Positions 12,039 through 23,839 of a stretch of 64,000 nt of DNA are shown piece by piece (the first letter of the stretch is position 1; the number at the start of each line of letters is the position of its first letter). A model generated the notes under the pieces. The model had not been told where the DNA came from. It saw only the letters and a program-made list of their open reading frames with translations, and ran no database searches. The DNA is from Clitopilus passeckerianus (taxonomy: Eukaryota > Basidiomycota > Agaricomycetes > Agaricales > Entolomataceae), in the NCBI GenBank assembly GCA_944990035.1, contig CALYLX010000047.1, forward strand, positions 25,432-89,431, given 5' to 3'. The translations under genes were made by a program, and so were the position numbers.

Positions 12039-13398
12039 ATGTTGGCTGCAAGGACGAGTTTGTTGCGCTCGTCGTCTGCTGCAGTCCGTTTTCGAACGTC
12101 GCAACAGCATTTCCCCTCAACGCTCATTTTAATTGGCCATAATTCACGTTATTATTCGACACCCACGTCAACGTCAACCTCGACCGCGCAATCCTCGTCA
12201 CTACCTCCCCCCACACCAAATAATTTACGAAAGCCCAAAGTCGAGCTTCGACCTGGTCCAGTCAAGCCACAGCGTACTTCCCAATCTTCTGCACCCACTG
12301 ACTCGGCAACACGCACACCTGTCAAGCCAACAGTCAACTCAAATCTCCAGTCCAAGTCATCAGCTTCGTCTACGACCACCCCGTCCTTGACAGATGTCAA
12401 AAATGAAGCTATTCGTGACATAGAACTTGCGGAAGCCCACGGCGTTTTAAAACCACCTCCCCCGGATGCAAACTGGTTCAAGAAAACTTTGCACAAGGGT
12501 ATCGAGCTTGCGGTATGTCAGCTACGTATTAAGTGTACGACCTCTATCTTAAACTACTCTAGAAATTCTACTTCCGTGGAGTGAAACTTATTTGGACACG
12601 CCGTGCCGAGGTCGCTGCTATTCGTGCCCGCATTCAGCAAGGTGGTCACCCCCTCACTCGTGCGGAGAACAGACTTATCCGAATTCAGAGGCAAGACGTG
12701 ACAAAGTAAGAGGAATGAGTTCTGCACTATATCAAAGGCTAACCTTTGTTTCAGAGTTATTCCGTTCCTTTTTATCGCCCTACTTCTGGAGGAAATCATC
12801 CCCCTGATTGCCATTTGGGCACCCTCTACGTTACCCTCGACATGTATCCTCCCTTCGCAACAAGAGCGTATTCAAGAGAAACTTACCGAAAAGACGCTCT
12901 CGCTCATCACTGAGCACAGGAATAGTTTGGTCCAATTGAAGCAGCTCGAGGCACCGTCAGGTCATATAGCCCTCGAGAAGCTTGCTCAGGCCGGAGCTGC
13001 GACTGTAATCTGCGGGTGCGCAATTTGAAAGAATTTATATTAATATGCTCCTAACGCGGTGCCATTAGTGCCTTGAGGTTGTCCACGCTTGGCATCGACG
13101 CTCTTAGAGTGCGGCGGATACGCAAGCACTTGCAGTTCCTTGCTGTCGATGACAGCTTGCTCCCTCAGGATGGCTTGAAGAATCTTTCGGAACGGGACCT
13201 TCTTCAGGCCCTGCAAGAACGTGGCTTGTGCGTCCCTTTTTTGCTGTTATATTCACGTCGTATCTGATCTTTCATCATAGGTTGACTCAAGGACTCTCAA
13301 AGACAGCTATGGAGTCACGCCTCCAATGGTGGCTTGACTCCGTCGGAGATTCGTCTGAGGAATCTCGCCGCCTCCACCTTCTAGTTAGTAGATTATAG
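12039..13398 (+). CDS. LETM1/Mdm38-type mitochondrial inner membrane protein
   Basis: Mitochondrial inner-membrane protein of the LETM1/MDM38/YLH47 family, involved in K+/H+ exchange and in contacts between mitochondrial ribosomes and the membrane. Five exons fit in phase: 12039-12512, 12563-12705, 12755-13015, 13069-13227 and 13281-13398, giving 384 residues. The N-terminus is an Arg/Ser-rich, acid-free presequence (MLAARTSLLRSSSAAVRFR). A Ser/Thr/Pro linker follows, then the conserved block KFYFRGVKLIW and GGHPLTRAENRLIRIQRQD. The membrane segment is VIPFLFIALLLEEIIPL, followed by PSTLPSTC and a LETM1 helical domain with DALRVRRIRKHL, LSERDLLQALQERGL and LQWWLDSV. It is shorter than human LETM1 and lacks the C-terminal EF-hand part, as in compact fungal members. 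Confidence 0.85.
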
Positions 13399-13507
13399 AT
13401 TACTTATCATTGCTTTCCACTGTACTTTATGTAGCGTAATTCGGGGATTTATCGCGGCCGCTTGCCATTCCTAGATAATACATTATACATCTACTCATTA
13501 TTTATTT

Positions 13508-16500
13508 CTATCGTGACGTGATGCAGGCCAAAGTCTGCCAGTTCTCCGTCTCCCAAGGCGAAAGTCTGATTGCTCTTTGTATGTCTCGGCGGCTGCCTCT
13601 CCGGTCATCTTCGTCGGCGACTGACTTCAATCGAAGGGTTGTAGAAAGGGCCTGGAGGTCGCTACCCTCATCGCTATTCAAAACTGCTTTGGCGGACACG
13701 TTCTCTCTACCTTGAAGCAGCAGTGTCGCTAAGCTATTACGAACGGCCGCATTTGCGGAATCTGAGTGCAGTGCTTTCTGTGCCACGGAGAGGGATTTGA
13801 CATAATCGTCCTGTATAGATTGGCATAAACGCTTCTGCTTCATTTCCGTCGGATCAGCCATGTCTCTTACCTGGCCGAGGTGATACTGGATTAGGAGATA
13901 GTCAACCTCCCGTTCAGGATCCAGTTCAATCCTTTGCTGTATAGGCAAAGAGAGCAATTCGGACAACGCTGCATCAACAAGATTGTCATCATCAGTCAGA
14001 ACCCCCATTCCGGCCAAGGTATTGACAGCCAAAACGTTCTCTGGGTCAACGGTGATACTATTTAAGCCCAGTAAGATACGCTCCTGCTGAGATTCGTGTT
14101 CAGACTCACCACTCTAGTAATAGGTTTTTTGCGCTCTCTCTTGTCTCGTCTGTCCCAATCGCCCACATCGTCTTTGCCAGTAGTACGGTCAGTTGACCGT
14201 GGACGGGAGACTCTGTACTGGTGGCCTCCAGGGCACTTTCGAGCGTCGTCAATGCCCTGTGCAGGTCGCCGGCCAGGAAGCTTGCGAGCCCTAGACCCAG
14301 CTGTGCTTGGGCTCTCAAGGTCAGTGTCGAGGGCCTGTCGTCCGTTTCCCCAGCGCTTGCAAGTAGGCCTGATGCCGTCTCGAACGCATCGCACGCTTCT
14401 GCGTATTTCCGAAGGTGTGTCAACAGTCGACCAAGCGTCATATTTGCAATCGTGTAGCGCATTTCCGTCTCGGAATCCTCGGTCTCTTCATATGCAGCTT
14501 CGAGAATGGCTATGGCCTTGGAAGCCAGACGAGCTCCAAGCGCTAAGTGTCCCAATCCCTCGCAAATTAATGCGAAGAGGTGGAGTCCCGTTACATCCTC
14601 TGGGCAAGACTTGATATATCGATCTAGGACGTGGAAGGTAGGGAGTAGGATGTCCAAACGAACACCAGGGTCGTAGGAACTGAGGCCGTTCATTCGTTTC
14701 AAGGAACGCATTGCGAACTCTAGATCGCCTTGAGGCTAAGATTGGTTTCAATATTGATTACGAGTAACCAAAAATCCGGAGGAAGAACATACCAGGCTCG
14801 CCGTCAAAGTAGCCGAATGCTGGAACAGGGCAGTAGCATCATGGTCGTGGTCGTTAAGTGTGGCGACAATTGCTTGGCCTATCCATGCACCAGCAAAATC
14901 TGGGTCGAGAGTCTGAGCACGATAAAAGGCTTCATTGGCAAGCTCGACATCATCATGGTGAAGATATAAGTGCCCTAGTTTGGTCCATGTGGAAACAGTC
15001 TGTAGACAATCAGAAAAGAGTTGCTGCTCATGCGAGTTCATACCTTCGAGTCAAATTCCAAGGACTTGATGTATGCATGTTGCGCAACCTTCGGCTTCTC
15101 TGTAAAGTAAGCGTCACCCAATGCTGCCCAGTAGATATTATTGCCGGGGTCTTCCTGTAATGCCCTGGTTAAGAGATTGACTATTTTGTCCTCTACGACA
15201 GATTTTGCATCATCGGGGTATCTTAGAGACCAGGATTGTAAGCACATCCCGAGATCGTACCATCCACTTCCGTTCCTAGAAATCCCCGTCTCCCCGGATG
15301 CGAGTGTTGCACGATAGCTATAGACTGCTGCGGCTACCCTGAGGCCATGACAGGCAGTCAGTGACTGTGGCGGCAACTGCAGCCTTAGTTCTGGGAGGTT
15401 TTGGGTTTCGTCTGGGAGGAGGTCGGAAACTTTCGCTAGTGTTTCGCGGACTTGTGGCTCATCCACGAAATGACTTGCTCCCGAAAGGGAGAAGACACTG
15501 TCTCCAATAAGCTTCCAAGCCACAACACGAAATCCAGGGCTGTCTTGCAGAACTCGCAACCCGACGTTGGTGGCATGCAGTAGGGAGTACTCTCCCCTGA
15601 AACGAAAACCATCCGCTAGCTCCGAACGTCCTTGATCTAGATATGCCTGGCCGAGAGAAACCAGGACGCCTGTTTCTGACGGTTGTGCTTGGAGAACTGT
15701 GCTGAGGGCCTCAATGGCTTCTTGATAAAGGCCCATACGCAGCTTGACCTCCCCGACGAGATAGAGAGGCATCCAGTCGCCAGGATGTAGCTCTCGTGCA
15801 CGGTCGAGCGCCTTGATGGCAGCAGTGTGCCGCCCTGCTCTGTTGTAGGCTTCCCCCAGACGCAACCAGGAAATTCCGTCCTCGGGGCGACCCCTCAGCG
15901 TAAGCTGAAAGGCATTTATGGCTGAATCATAATTTTGACGATGCTATCCCTGGATTAGTAATTTCGACCTCGAGTTGATCATGACCCACATATTCTACTG
16001 CACCCAGTGCTTTCCAAGCCCAAGCATTCTGGGGAATGTACCTTGCTGCAATTGATCCCGCGCTTCCTGCTTGTGCACCTTCTCCTTCTATGGTTCGACG
16101 GGCAACGACTTCTACAAGATCCCACTCCCGTTCGTTGGCAAAGCCTTCAGCTAATCTTCGAGCGGCTTCTGTCTCCCTGGGATCCAATTCAAAGGCCTTT
16201 TGGAAGCATTTCGACGCCCGACTGGAATCAGGCGGCGAAGAAAAATCTGCGTAGTACTTTCCGAGCGACGTAAAGGCAGGAGCGAAGGCAGGATTAGCTT
16301 TCAGTGCAGCAATATACAAGCTGTATGCCTCCTCTCGCTTGGAGCCTGTAGAAGATCTGAGGGACAATGTTGGCTAAGGATAGCTTTTCACGGACCTTCC
16401 ATTTCCCAGAACGAATTGCCAATTCTCCAAGTACATCTTGCAACATCTTCAGAGTGATTTTCGAGCTCTCGGAGGATCGCTAGTGTGTTGCGAAGGGACG

Positions 16501-18531
16501 AAACACCGTCCTCCGCCTTTCCGATATGGCAAAGGCACCACGCATGTTCTTCGGCAGCGCGCACGCCTATCAGCGTGTCGCTTCCGGTCAATTTGGTGGC
16601 CTTTGCAAAGAGTGACTCCGCCTCATGCCACCTTTCAGAATTTTGCATGATGTAACCACGATTCATGAGACATGCGACATTGTCAGGGTCTTCTTCCAAA
16701 ACTTCATCCACAATGTGCAATGCTTGCGTGTGATGCTTAGGAGGAAATAAATGGACAAGGGCCGTTGCCAACGCCACCTTGAACTGTTTCGTTACTCTAG
16801 GGGGGTATTTAATCAAGATTTTATGGATATAAAAGAGTGCAAGGGACCCACCTCGGCAGACTTCGACCAGTATCAGTGAATATCCTTTTCACGAGTTCAA
16901 GACCACTCTTAGCAACTTTCTCCGCATTTTCATAGTCAAATTCGCCGAGATAGATCTCCATTATGATCCTATTGGCCACCAGAGAGTCGTGTTCAGAGGA
17001 AAACATGTCCTATGGCGAGAGTCAAAGTTGTGATTTCATGGGAAGCACCGCAACTCACTAGGAGAGTGTCAATGTCGTTTTCATAATTCTGAAGGGCTGC
17101 TCTATCCTTTTCGTCATCTAGCTGCTCGCCGACATATGTATAGAAGCCTCGTAGAATGCAAGAGAGAGGAGAATTAGGGAAAAGTTGCGAAAATTCCCGA
17201 ATGAGTGGGGTTGGATAAAATACTGCTTCAGATCAGAATATAATTCCTTGACTTGAAAGAGGATAGGCTCACAAATCGTATCATTATCTTGTGATTCCAG
17301 ATAGAACCTCCAAGCTGATTCGTCCGGAACATGCAAGAGAATCATGCCCTCTACCATCTTGTCAATGTCAGATCTAATTTCTGCCTTCTGTTTCTCATTT
17401 TCTGTCGTGTTTGGAATAGCGAACAAATAGCGTTTCTGGTATTGAAGGAGATTAGCTTCTGTTGCGCGACGCAGCTCGTCGGATGCATTCGGATGATTCA
17501 GGATTTCATTGAAGTAAAAAGTGAGCTAAGAACTGTTAAACGTCAGCCTTACTCGATATGTGGTGTGGCTGACCTTTGATGTGCTCCATACTTCCCGGCC
17601 GACCTCTTTCTTGATGATCTCAGGACCTCGGGCACCCAGTCGAGTTCTTCGCCTTTCTACTTCCCTGCGAATGTAATCTGCCTCGTATTCCTGTAATAGT
17701 TCCACTATTTCAGTCAAGAGCTTGATGGACGCATGAATTGCCGCCTGTGCTTTAAAGGTCGTAGTCGCCAGAGGCTCTGAAAGGTTTGGAGGTGGCAAGG
17801 TAGAGAGCAAAGCATAAAGAGGTTTATGCGGTAGAAGCAGCGAGAGGGCTTCAACGATCTAAAAGATTTAGAATTTCAGATGAATGTTCTGCCTTTTGTT
17901 CGTAGGAAGCAGACCTCCGGCTTCGAACCCTTCTCTCGACGAAGCTCTAAAAGCTTTTGCCAGGTTTCTGCACACTTCACGGGATCGCCACTAATTCAGT
18001 TCATCAATATCAAAGCCGAAAATGTATCAAAGTGACACATACGCTTTGTCGTAGATGTCGATCAGGCGGGAGAGTGTATCATCATACTGTTTCCAATTGT
18101 TAGTTCTGTCGTAGAACTTGCTCAGGCCCTGCACATTCACACGAAAGGATCAGTTCTCCAGTAGTGCCTGAGGCAAATGGCCAAACCTGCCAAGCCAAAG
18201 GTTGTTCTGGGCTTGAGTTGACAGCTCGACGATATGCCTTAAAATACATTCCGTTAAACAAGCCCAGCGTGTGGCAAAGGATTGCACTATGTCACCTGTT
18301 CGCTTTCATCATGCTTTCCGAGTTCCAGCAATGAAAGACCCAAGAAAACATTCCTGATCAAATTTTCAGCTATCGTGGTCTTGGCTTGTCTGTGAAGAAA
18401 CTGGGTCCTCACGCGTTATAGTTCTCGGGTTCATATTCTAGCACAGCACTCGAAGCTTCAGAAGCAGCAACGTAATCTTTCTTCGTAAGGGCATCTCTTG
18501 CAGCCTTGAGCTTGCTCTTGACAAAAGCCAT
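13508..18531 (-). CDS. SKI3: Superkiller protein 3, TPR scaffold of the Ski complex
   Basis: Scaffold of the cytoplasmic Ski complex (Ski2-Ski3-Ski8), which feeds mRNA into the exosome for 3'-to-5' decay. The gene spans 5 kb with about a dozen short introns, for example 18428 to about 18350 and near 18290, and I estimate about 1,400 residues. It begins MAFVKSKLKAARDAL, followed by the Ski3 N-terminal TPR (YEPENYNANVFLGLSLLELG, then AYRRAVNSSPEQPLAWQGL), which needs three small exons to assemble. TPR units recur to the end. Examples are around 16380-15930 (NPAFAPAFTSLGKYYADF), 15865-15660 (LGEAYNRAGRHTAAIKAL) and 14990-14850 (LYLHHDDVELANEAFYRAQ). A short basic tail ends at 13508. Exon borders inside the gene were not all fixed. 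The long open stretches on the opposite strand are shadows. Confidence 0.87.
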
Positions 18532-18822
18532 TGCATCCGTTGAAAAAATGGGACTGCAACAGTGTCAATATTCACTTGTTCTTGTGCATCCACTAGCACG
18601 ATTTTTATCAGCTTGAAGTTGTCGATGAAGGATGTTAGTTGGTGTTTGAATCTAAAGGTAGTTGGAAGCATCGCATCACACCGGCAAATACCACCGATTC
18701 ACGGCATCATTGAAACTTGCCAACGTCCGAATAACAATGGCCACGCAGGTGCTAAGCTTAACAAGGATAGATTACCCAGTTAGTTGGCTTTCGTGAACGG
18801 CCACGCAGCATGACCCTTATCT

Positions 18823-20648
18823 ATGCTTTCCTTCTCCCACTGGGCCAACTCTTTTCACGCTCGTATGAATACCATGCGACCTCAGCGAAAGCTCTCCTGC
18901 TATCTCAACCTGCAACACCTCCATGCAGCTGAACAGAACTTTCTGTTAACAATGAAAACGGCTACCCAGAGGATTCGAGATACTCACTCACGTCCCGACC
19001 ACAATATTGAAGCCCTCTTCAAAAGACTTGCTCTAGTTGGTTCCTTGAACGACCAGCTCGAGGCAGTGATGAACGCTTGGCAATGGGGTGCCGATCATCC
19101 AGACAGCTCTTATAAAATTCGACCGGCAACTAGCTCTGATTCCAGGTTGGACCTCGCACAGATTGTTCGTGCTGAGGAAGAGCAACTCTGCCAAGTTCTT
19201 CAATTGGCTATTCAGCAGATACAAGCTGTTCCAGCAGAAGATGAACCCAACTTCAATAACCATTTTCTACTGCGATACATGGTCATTAGCTGGTTGACTA
19301 TGCAAACTGAAGCGGCGCTCTCTGCCTGGGAAGAACCAACTACTGCTACAGGCTCCAATCACACCTCCCACCGAGGTTCCGAGCAGCCGCTAATTCCCCA
19401 AGCTTCGCCAGAGCCTATTATGACAGGACAAGACCTTGTTTCCGCGAGGCCCCGCCCCCAAAAATCTACCTCACACCCCACCAAAGGCACTGGAGGAACC
19501 TACCTCGTCGAACAAGCTCACATAAGTCATGCTAGGCCTTCCAGCCCTCGCCACAGTAAGTCTAACTGCCTCTACCCGGCTACCACGTAAACTAAGGGTA
19601 AAAGCAGTCCGCCGTTTATCATCTTCCCTCATGGATATTGGTGGGCATAAGTTGCCAAGGTCTCTGCCGGCCATCGATTCGAGTTCACAGCAGCTTCATC
19701 ACAATCCGACGCGTAGCAACGACCCAACAAGACGTCCCCTCAAGCGCAGCCGAAATGAAGAAGCGCGGGAGGAACCTCCCTCAAAGACGGGAGCTCAGAG
19801 CGGGCAGCCTCAGGCTTCGTCTGCCCCTCCTGTATTCCGGCCGCCTCCGCCTTTACCGGTACTCGTCAGATCACCAGAGAGGATACAGGAACCATCAAGT
19901 CCCTCATCGCGCACGAACAACGAACAGGTAGGTTCTGTTCTATGAAGATGAAGCCAACCAACTTAGTCAGTTCAGTCGTCCCCGAATTCTACAGCTTCAT
20001 CAGGTTGCGAGCCAGGCTCTCGGCCGTCTTCTTCAAAAAATGGATCTCGTTCGTAGTTCATCCTCCGTCGTACGAATGAAACGTTTCTGATAATTACCGC
20101 TGCTGCTACCAGGCCATCCAACGCGGTCTCACTCCGCGGAAGGCACAAATAACGGGACTACAAAGGTTGTCCCAAGATTAGTACCTTCTCACCCTGATAA
20201 GTTTGATCCAAGAGTATGCAACTTTGCATATCCATGTTAGTCCTTTTCTTTTCTTTCTGGAAATTGTATCAACGGCGAATGTCTGTTTGGTATTCTTCAA
20301 CCCTGTTCCCCCAGCCATGGTTGACTGCTGCTGATATGTTGTCTTGGGCCTACAGACCCTACTCGCAGCGCTCGCTCCCACCAACACGGGGAAGATAGGT
20401 CTCAGCAACAACCCTCTTCAAGTCGACGACAGGAATCACGAAGCGAAGATGCAGAAAGGTAAAGCAACCTGAATTCCATTGTCTTCCCTCACCAAGATGA
20501 CCGAACTAGATGCCAATACGAGAGCGACGTTCCAGAGACAGACAGTTCAAGGCAAATGGCCATAGACTCCCCCCACGATCAGTCACCCGCAAATGCCCGC
20601 CAGCAGGAAACACCCCAACCAGCCAATGCAGGTTCCACGTCGGGATAA
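18823..20648 (+). CDS. Orphan protein with helical N-terminus and disordered tail
   Basis: I do not recognise this protein. Exon 1 runs 18823-19555 and is joined by a perfect GTAAGT donor and GCAG acceptor to exon 2 at 19608-19927. Exon 3 follows at 19976. Phase is kept and the frame stays open across these joins. Later exons are plausible: about 20114-20213, then about 20358-20460, then about 20510-20648 ending TAA. The first 170 residues are helical, with hydrophobic heptads (DLAQIVRAEEEQLCQVLQL, LLRYMVISWLTMQ). The rest is Ser/Pro/Arg-rich and disordered, with RPPPPLPVLVR and several RS/SR dipeptides. The 3' structure is uncertain because the exon 4/5 join can be read in two frames. The gene diverges from SKI3, 291 bp away. 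Confidence 0.45.
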
Positions 20649-21555
20649 ACCCCGGTGCCATTACCAGTAGTCCAAGACGAATTACAACGGCTTCGTGCCA
20701 TTGTATAGATTATTATTCATAGTAGAGGCACTTTCCCTATATGAAGACCGTTGTGAAGGAGATCATCGAAAAAAGTCGAGGGCGCTTGTGACTCCCCAAG
20801 GATGCCCCGCAGGTCCTACTATTGACACCGAGTTGCAAGCTTTACTGGGCACTATCGCTGTCGTAAACGAACTTTAAAAGTGTTTTTGGAGACACGGGAG
20901 TTGGCATCCAGATATTCTCAACGTATCAAGGGTGAAGGAAGGGCGAAGCAGACCGAGAACTGACATGTTGTAACTTCACCTTGCGTTGCACTACTTCTCT
21001 GACAAAGGATGAAGCTGCCTGGAGGCCAGTAGTCTCAAGCGGACATGGTGGCTCAGAAGGCGATATTGGCCCGAGCCGAACGCCATGTCGAAATGCACGT
21101 GAACAACATGATCAGAAGATTTCACACCCTCTCTCCCATTTTCATCAACCTCAATGACTTCTTCAAAGTCATTGGGTCGATCCGGAGAGGACTTCGTAGA
21201 GGAATCAAGAGGTCCAACGGGGTAGTTTCCTTCGACATCTTGTTTAGTTATTTCATCACCGCTTTTTTGACTTGGAGGTTTATTTTGTTTGCTTACGATG
21301 GACTGGCAATTGAAGTGGGCACTTACCTATTTTACGTAGGGACGTTCTCCGCCAGCAGAGACCTTGACCACAGAGTAATAGAGGGTTTCTCTTTTCTACG
21401 ATACCAGCAGTATTCGTCAAGGTATTCGTTGTGAACTTGAGAAGCAACCTTTAAAACGCCACGATAAGCCGAATCTCGGCACGCTGACTCATCGCCAGAT
21501 TTGGAATCACGCTGATGGGGACCGCCGGGTCAGGAAGAGAAGTGGCTTCTGAGTA
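20649..21555 (+). other. Exon-like stretches that do not assemble into a clear gene
   Basis: This 0.9-kb stretch has several plus-strand open runs with ordinary protein-like composition. One ends near 20963 (LKVFLETRELASRYSQRIK). Another runs about 21385-21552 (RQGIRCELEKQPLKRHDK, then TLTHRQIWNHADGD) and stops with TGA at 21550-21552. A minus-strand run also reads through 21290-20991, with an acidic stretch DFEEVIEVDENG. None has a clear start or splice pattern, and I recognise none of them. They could be further exons of the orphan gene upstream, a second small gene, or decayed sequence. The last plus-strand stop is only 1 nt before the TA that flanks the inverted-repeat element. Confidence 0.25.
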
Positions 21556-22672
21556 GTGTTGCCGCGAGGTGGAGGTAACTCGAAGTCGAGCTGAACTCTA
21601 ACTCGAACCATTTCCTTTCTGGTCACCTCGAGTTGATGGGATTTGAGCTCGTTACCATAAGAAGGAATCTCGTTCGCTTGCCTTCACTTTTGATGGGTCT
21701 TTCCCAATCCGTCCGAGGCCCACTTCAGCAACTTCAGCGTACCCCTACTAAATCACAAATCTTAGCCTCGATGTGCTCCTAATATCGCCTAAATGGTGGC
21801 CCAGTGACTCAAATGTAAGCGTCAAGTGGAACTGAAATGCTCGGAGTGTCTTCCCTGACGTTCTGTGTACAACTGGTCTACGCTTGTGTCGCAGAACAGC
21901 AGAGCCTGGTGCGATAAATTGAAGTACTTTGGTCATGTTTAAGTAAATATCAGATATTGTCGTCGGAAAGACGCTATCATGGAGCCGGTGTAAGCTTACA
22001 GCGCGAGTTTCTGTTCTGCGTAATCGAGAATCGAGTTCACGCGCTACCGAACCTTGACCAAGCCGCCTGGTTGTTGCCGAGATATCAGTCATTGGTCCAG
22101 AGATAAAACCCTCTGAATGTGATGCTACTCAAGACTTACTTTACTTCTGACAGGTTCCAAACACTTCCTGTGTGTTTTTCTCCACCTCCTTGAACCAGTT
22201 GGGAGCGGTAAATATACCCAGCTGTTCCATAACCTTTTACATGTGCGGCCCCCTTCCGTGACTATCTCGAGTCGCCTCCTCATTGAAATGCCTTGCTCAT
22301 AGCTGATCAGTAAGAATCTACGATACCTAAGTACCTTTGCTATGACTCGGGGCGTGGCCCGAGTAAAACAGCCCCCAACGTCAACTCTCGCGAGCGCATC
22401 AAGCGGGCAGACATTTTAATCAGGCTCCCCAGACAAAATATTGACCAGTAACCCTCACCAACACTTGCGACACTCAGAACATGAGCCCATGTTCAACTTT
22501 CAAAACACCACGGCCACTGATGGCAGCTTATAAATATTTCCATACTTGGCTGATGGGCTCGTTCGCACCTCGAGCTAGCTCGGACTCATTCAAGGTAAGA
22601 GGTACCTCGAGGTAATCGGACTTTGAACCAGTGTCAACTCGAGCTAGCTCGTAACTCACCTCGCGGCAACAC
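21556..22672. mobile_element. Non-autonomous inverted-repeat element, about 1.1 kb
   Basis: The left end reads GTGTTGCCGCGAGGTG and the right end is its exact reverse complement, giving 16-bp perfect terminal inverted repeats. Both ends are flanked by TA (21554-21555 and 22673-22674), which would fit a TA target-site duplication. Subterminal regions on both sides are rich in related words such as CTCGAG, CGAGTTGA and GAGCTCG. The word CGAGCTAGCTCG occurs twice near the right end, at 22571-22582 and 22640-22651. No transposase-like reading frame is visible inside, so the element would depend on a transposase encoded elsewhere. Its superfamily cannot be decided from this copy alone, and the TA could also be the outer 2 bp of longer inverted repeats with no visible duplication. 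Confidence 0.6.
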
Positions 22673-23091
22673 TACCAATGGGCACAATTCTTTCAGATTA
22701 TCAATATTATCTATCTCGGCTACCGTCCCCGCCGCCAAACACATCCATCACCTCTTCGGCATCGCGTCCAACGACGACCAACGCCCTTCCTGCAGCGAGC
22801 AAGCAGCTCCTGCACAGCCGCCGCGGCCCAGGCTGTATAGATCATCATATCCGCAGCGGTGTGTTTTACCACGAATACACAGGGCTGAGATTTCTGACTT
22901 CAGAATCACTTGGCAGGAGCTCCACAAAACTCAGGAATTTGAACAGAAAAAAATCAGTAGAAGGCCAGAAAACCAATACGACATCAAGGTACAAGTTATG
23001 ATCAATATGAAAATATTTAAATTGTGTATGCACCAACTCAGGCCGTCAAACGGCCAAGCGGGTAGTTTCTCCGCTTAAAGGCCACCAGTCT
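22673..23091. other. Spacer between the inverted-repeat element and the HsbA-like gene
   Basis: About 420 bp. An open run on the plus strand (22680-23078) has no recognisable features, and most of it looks like chance coding. A perfect 6-bp hairpin, GGCCGTCAAACGGCC, lies at 23041-23055, just past the stop codon of the HsbA-like gene. I can assign nothing else. Confidence 0.3.
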
Positions 23092-23761
23092 CTAAGAATA
23101 CGCCTTGATCGTGGTGGCGAAAGCAGCATCCACCGTATTCTTGGCGTTCGTCGCTTCAGCAACAAGACTAGCCTGTCAAATAGTGAGTAAACTACGAACA
23201 GAGCTCTTTTATTGTAGGGCTTACCGGGCAGAGAGCAATGAGGGCGGTTTCGAAAGCACTTGTCGCCGAGGCTAAGGCCTTGATATCAGATAGGGCCAGA
23301 GCAGACAAATTGCCGAGGGGGATGGCGTCGAAAGCGGGTTTCTTCTTAACGATCTGGGTTAAGGCATCCAAAATAGTCGGCTCAAAAGCTTCAACGCTAT
23401 CGAGTATGTCGATTTCAGTACGAGAAATTGGAGCTATCTGAAGGAATATGCCTTAGTATCGGTAGTCGCCGTGTTGACGGTCTTGAGGAGGTTCTGAGCC
23501 CTGGTGTGAATCCCCTGTCATTGGAGCCGGTGAGCGCCTGTCACCGTGTATACAAGCAGACAAAGATGTGTACCAATGCTGGGTCAATGTTCCGCCAGGG
23601 TTGGCAAATCTCTTGATGGCGGTGTCCAATGCAGTAACTTGGGTATTAATTTGAGCAATATCGGCCTCAATTTGAGCAACAGTCCGCTTCACTGGGGTGT
23701 AAAGACCAGAGATAGCGATGCCAGTGATCAAAAGGAAAATGGTAAAGATGCGAAACATCAT
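23092..23761 (-). pseudogene. HsbA-like secreted surface-binding protein, frame apparently damaged
   Basis: Belongs to the HsbA family of small secreted fungal proteins that bind hydrophobic surfaces and help recruit lytic enzymes. The start MMFRIFTIFLLITGIAIS is a signal peptide. The conserved parts are in order: TVAQIEADIAQINTQVTAL, AQNLLKTVNTATTDTK, EAFEPTILDALTQIVKKKPA, SALALSDIKALASATSAF and a last exon ASLVAEATNAKNTVDAAF ending at 23092. Exon 1 (23761-23574) ends in the wrong phase for the conserved second exon, as if one base were missing near 23577. The second exon then has no usable donor before the third at about 23445. A reading that avoids both problems exists, with acceptor after 23501 and a 44-nt GTCAAC intron, but it drops conserved residues. 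Either a recent pseudogene or unusual splicing fits. Confidence 0.6.
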
Positions 23762-23826
23762 TGGAGGTAATAGTGTACGTCTTAGAAGACGCGTTGTTGA
23801 CCTTCAACCTCCGTATTTTCTGCCCC

Positions 23827-23832
23827 TTTATA
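23827..23832 (-). promoter_or_regulatory. TATA box of the HsbA-like gene
   Basis: A TATAAA within GGTATAAAGGGG lies 66 bp upstream of the HsbA-like start codon at 23761. It is the clearest core promoter element in the window and fits a strongly expressed secreted-protein gene. Confidence 0.5.
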
Positions 23833-23839
23833 CCTGTCG

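Noticed and set aside
21748..22092. A possible transposase fragment on the minus strand inside the inverted-repeat element.
   Set aside because: The translation is rich in Arg, Thr and Ser with no DDE-like or zinc-finger pattern and no similarity I recognise, so I treat the element as non-coding.
23041..23055. GGCCGTCAAACGGCC as a possible terminator or operator.
   Set aside because: A perfect 6-bp hairpin in a eukaryotic intergenic region is not a known terminator, and a chance occurrence is likely.
22678..23078. A plus-strand protein gene between the inverted-repeat element and the HsbA-like gene.
   Set aside because: Two overlapping open runs in different frames, neither with a start context, splice sites or recognisable motif.
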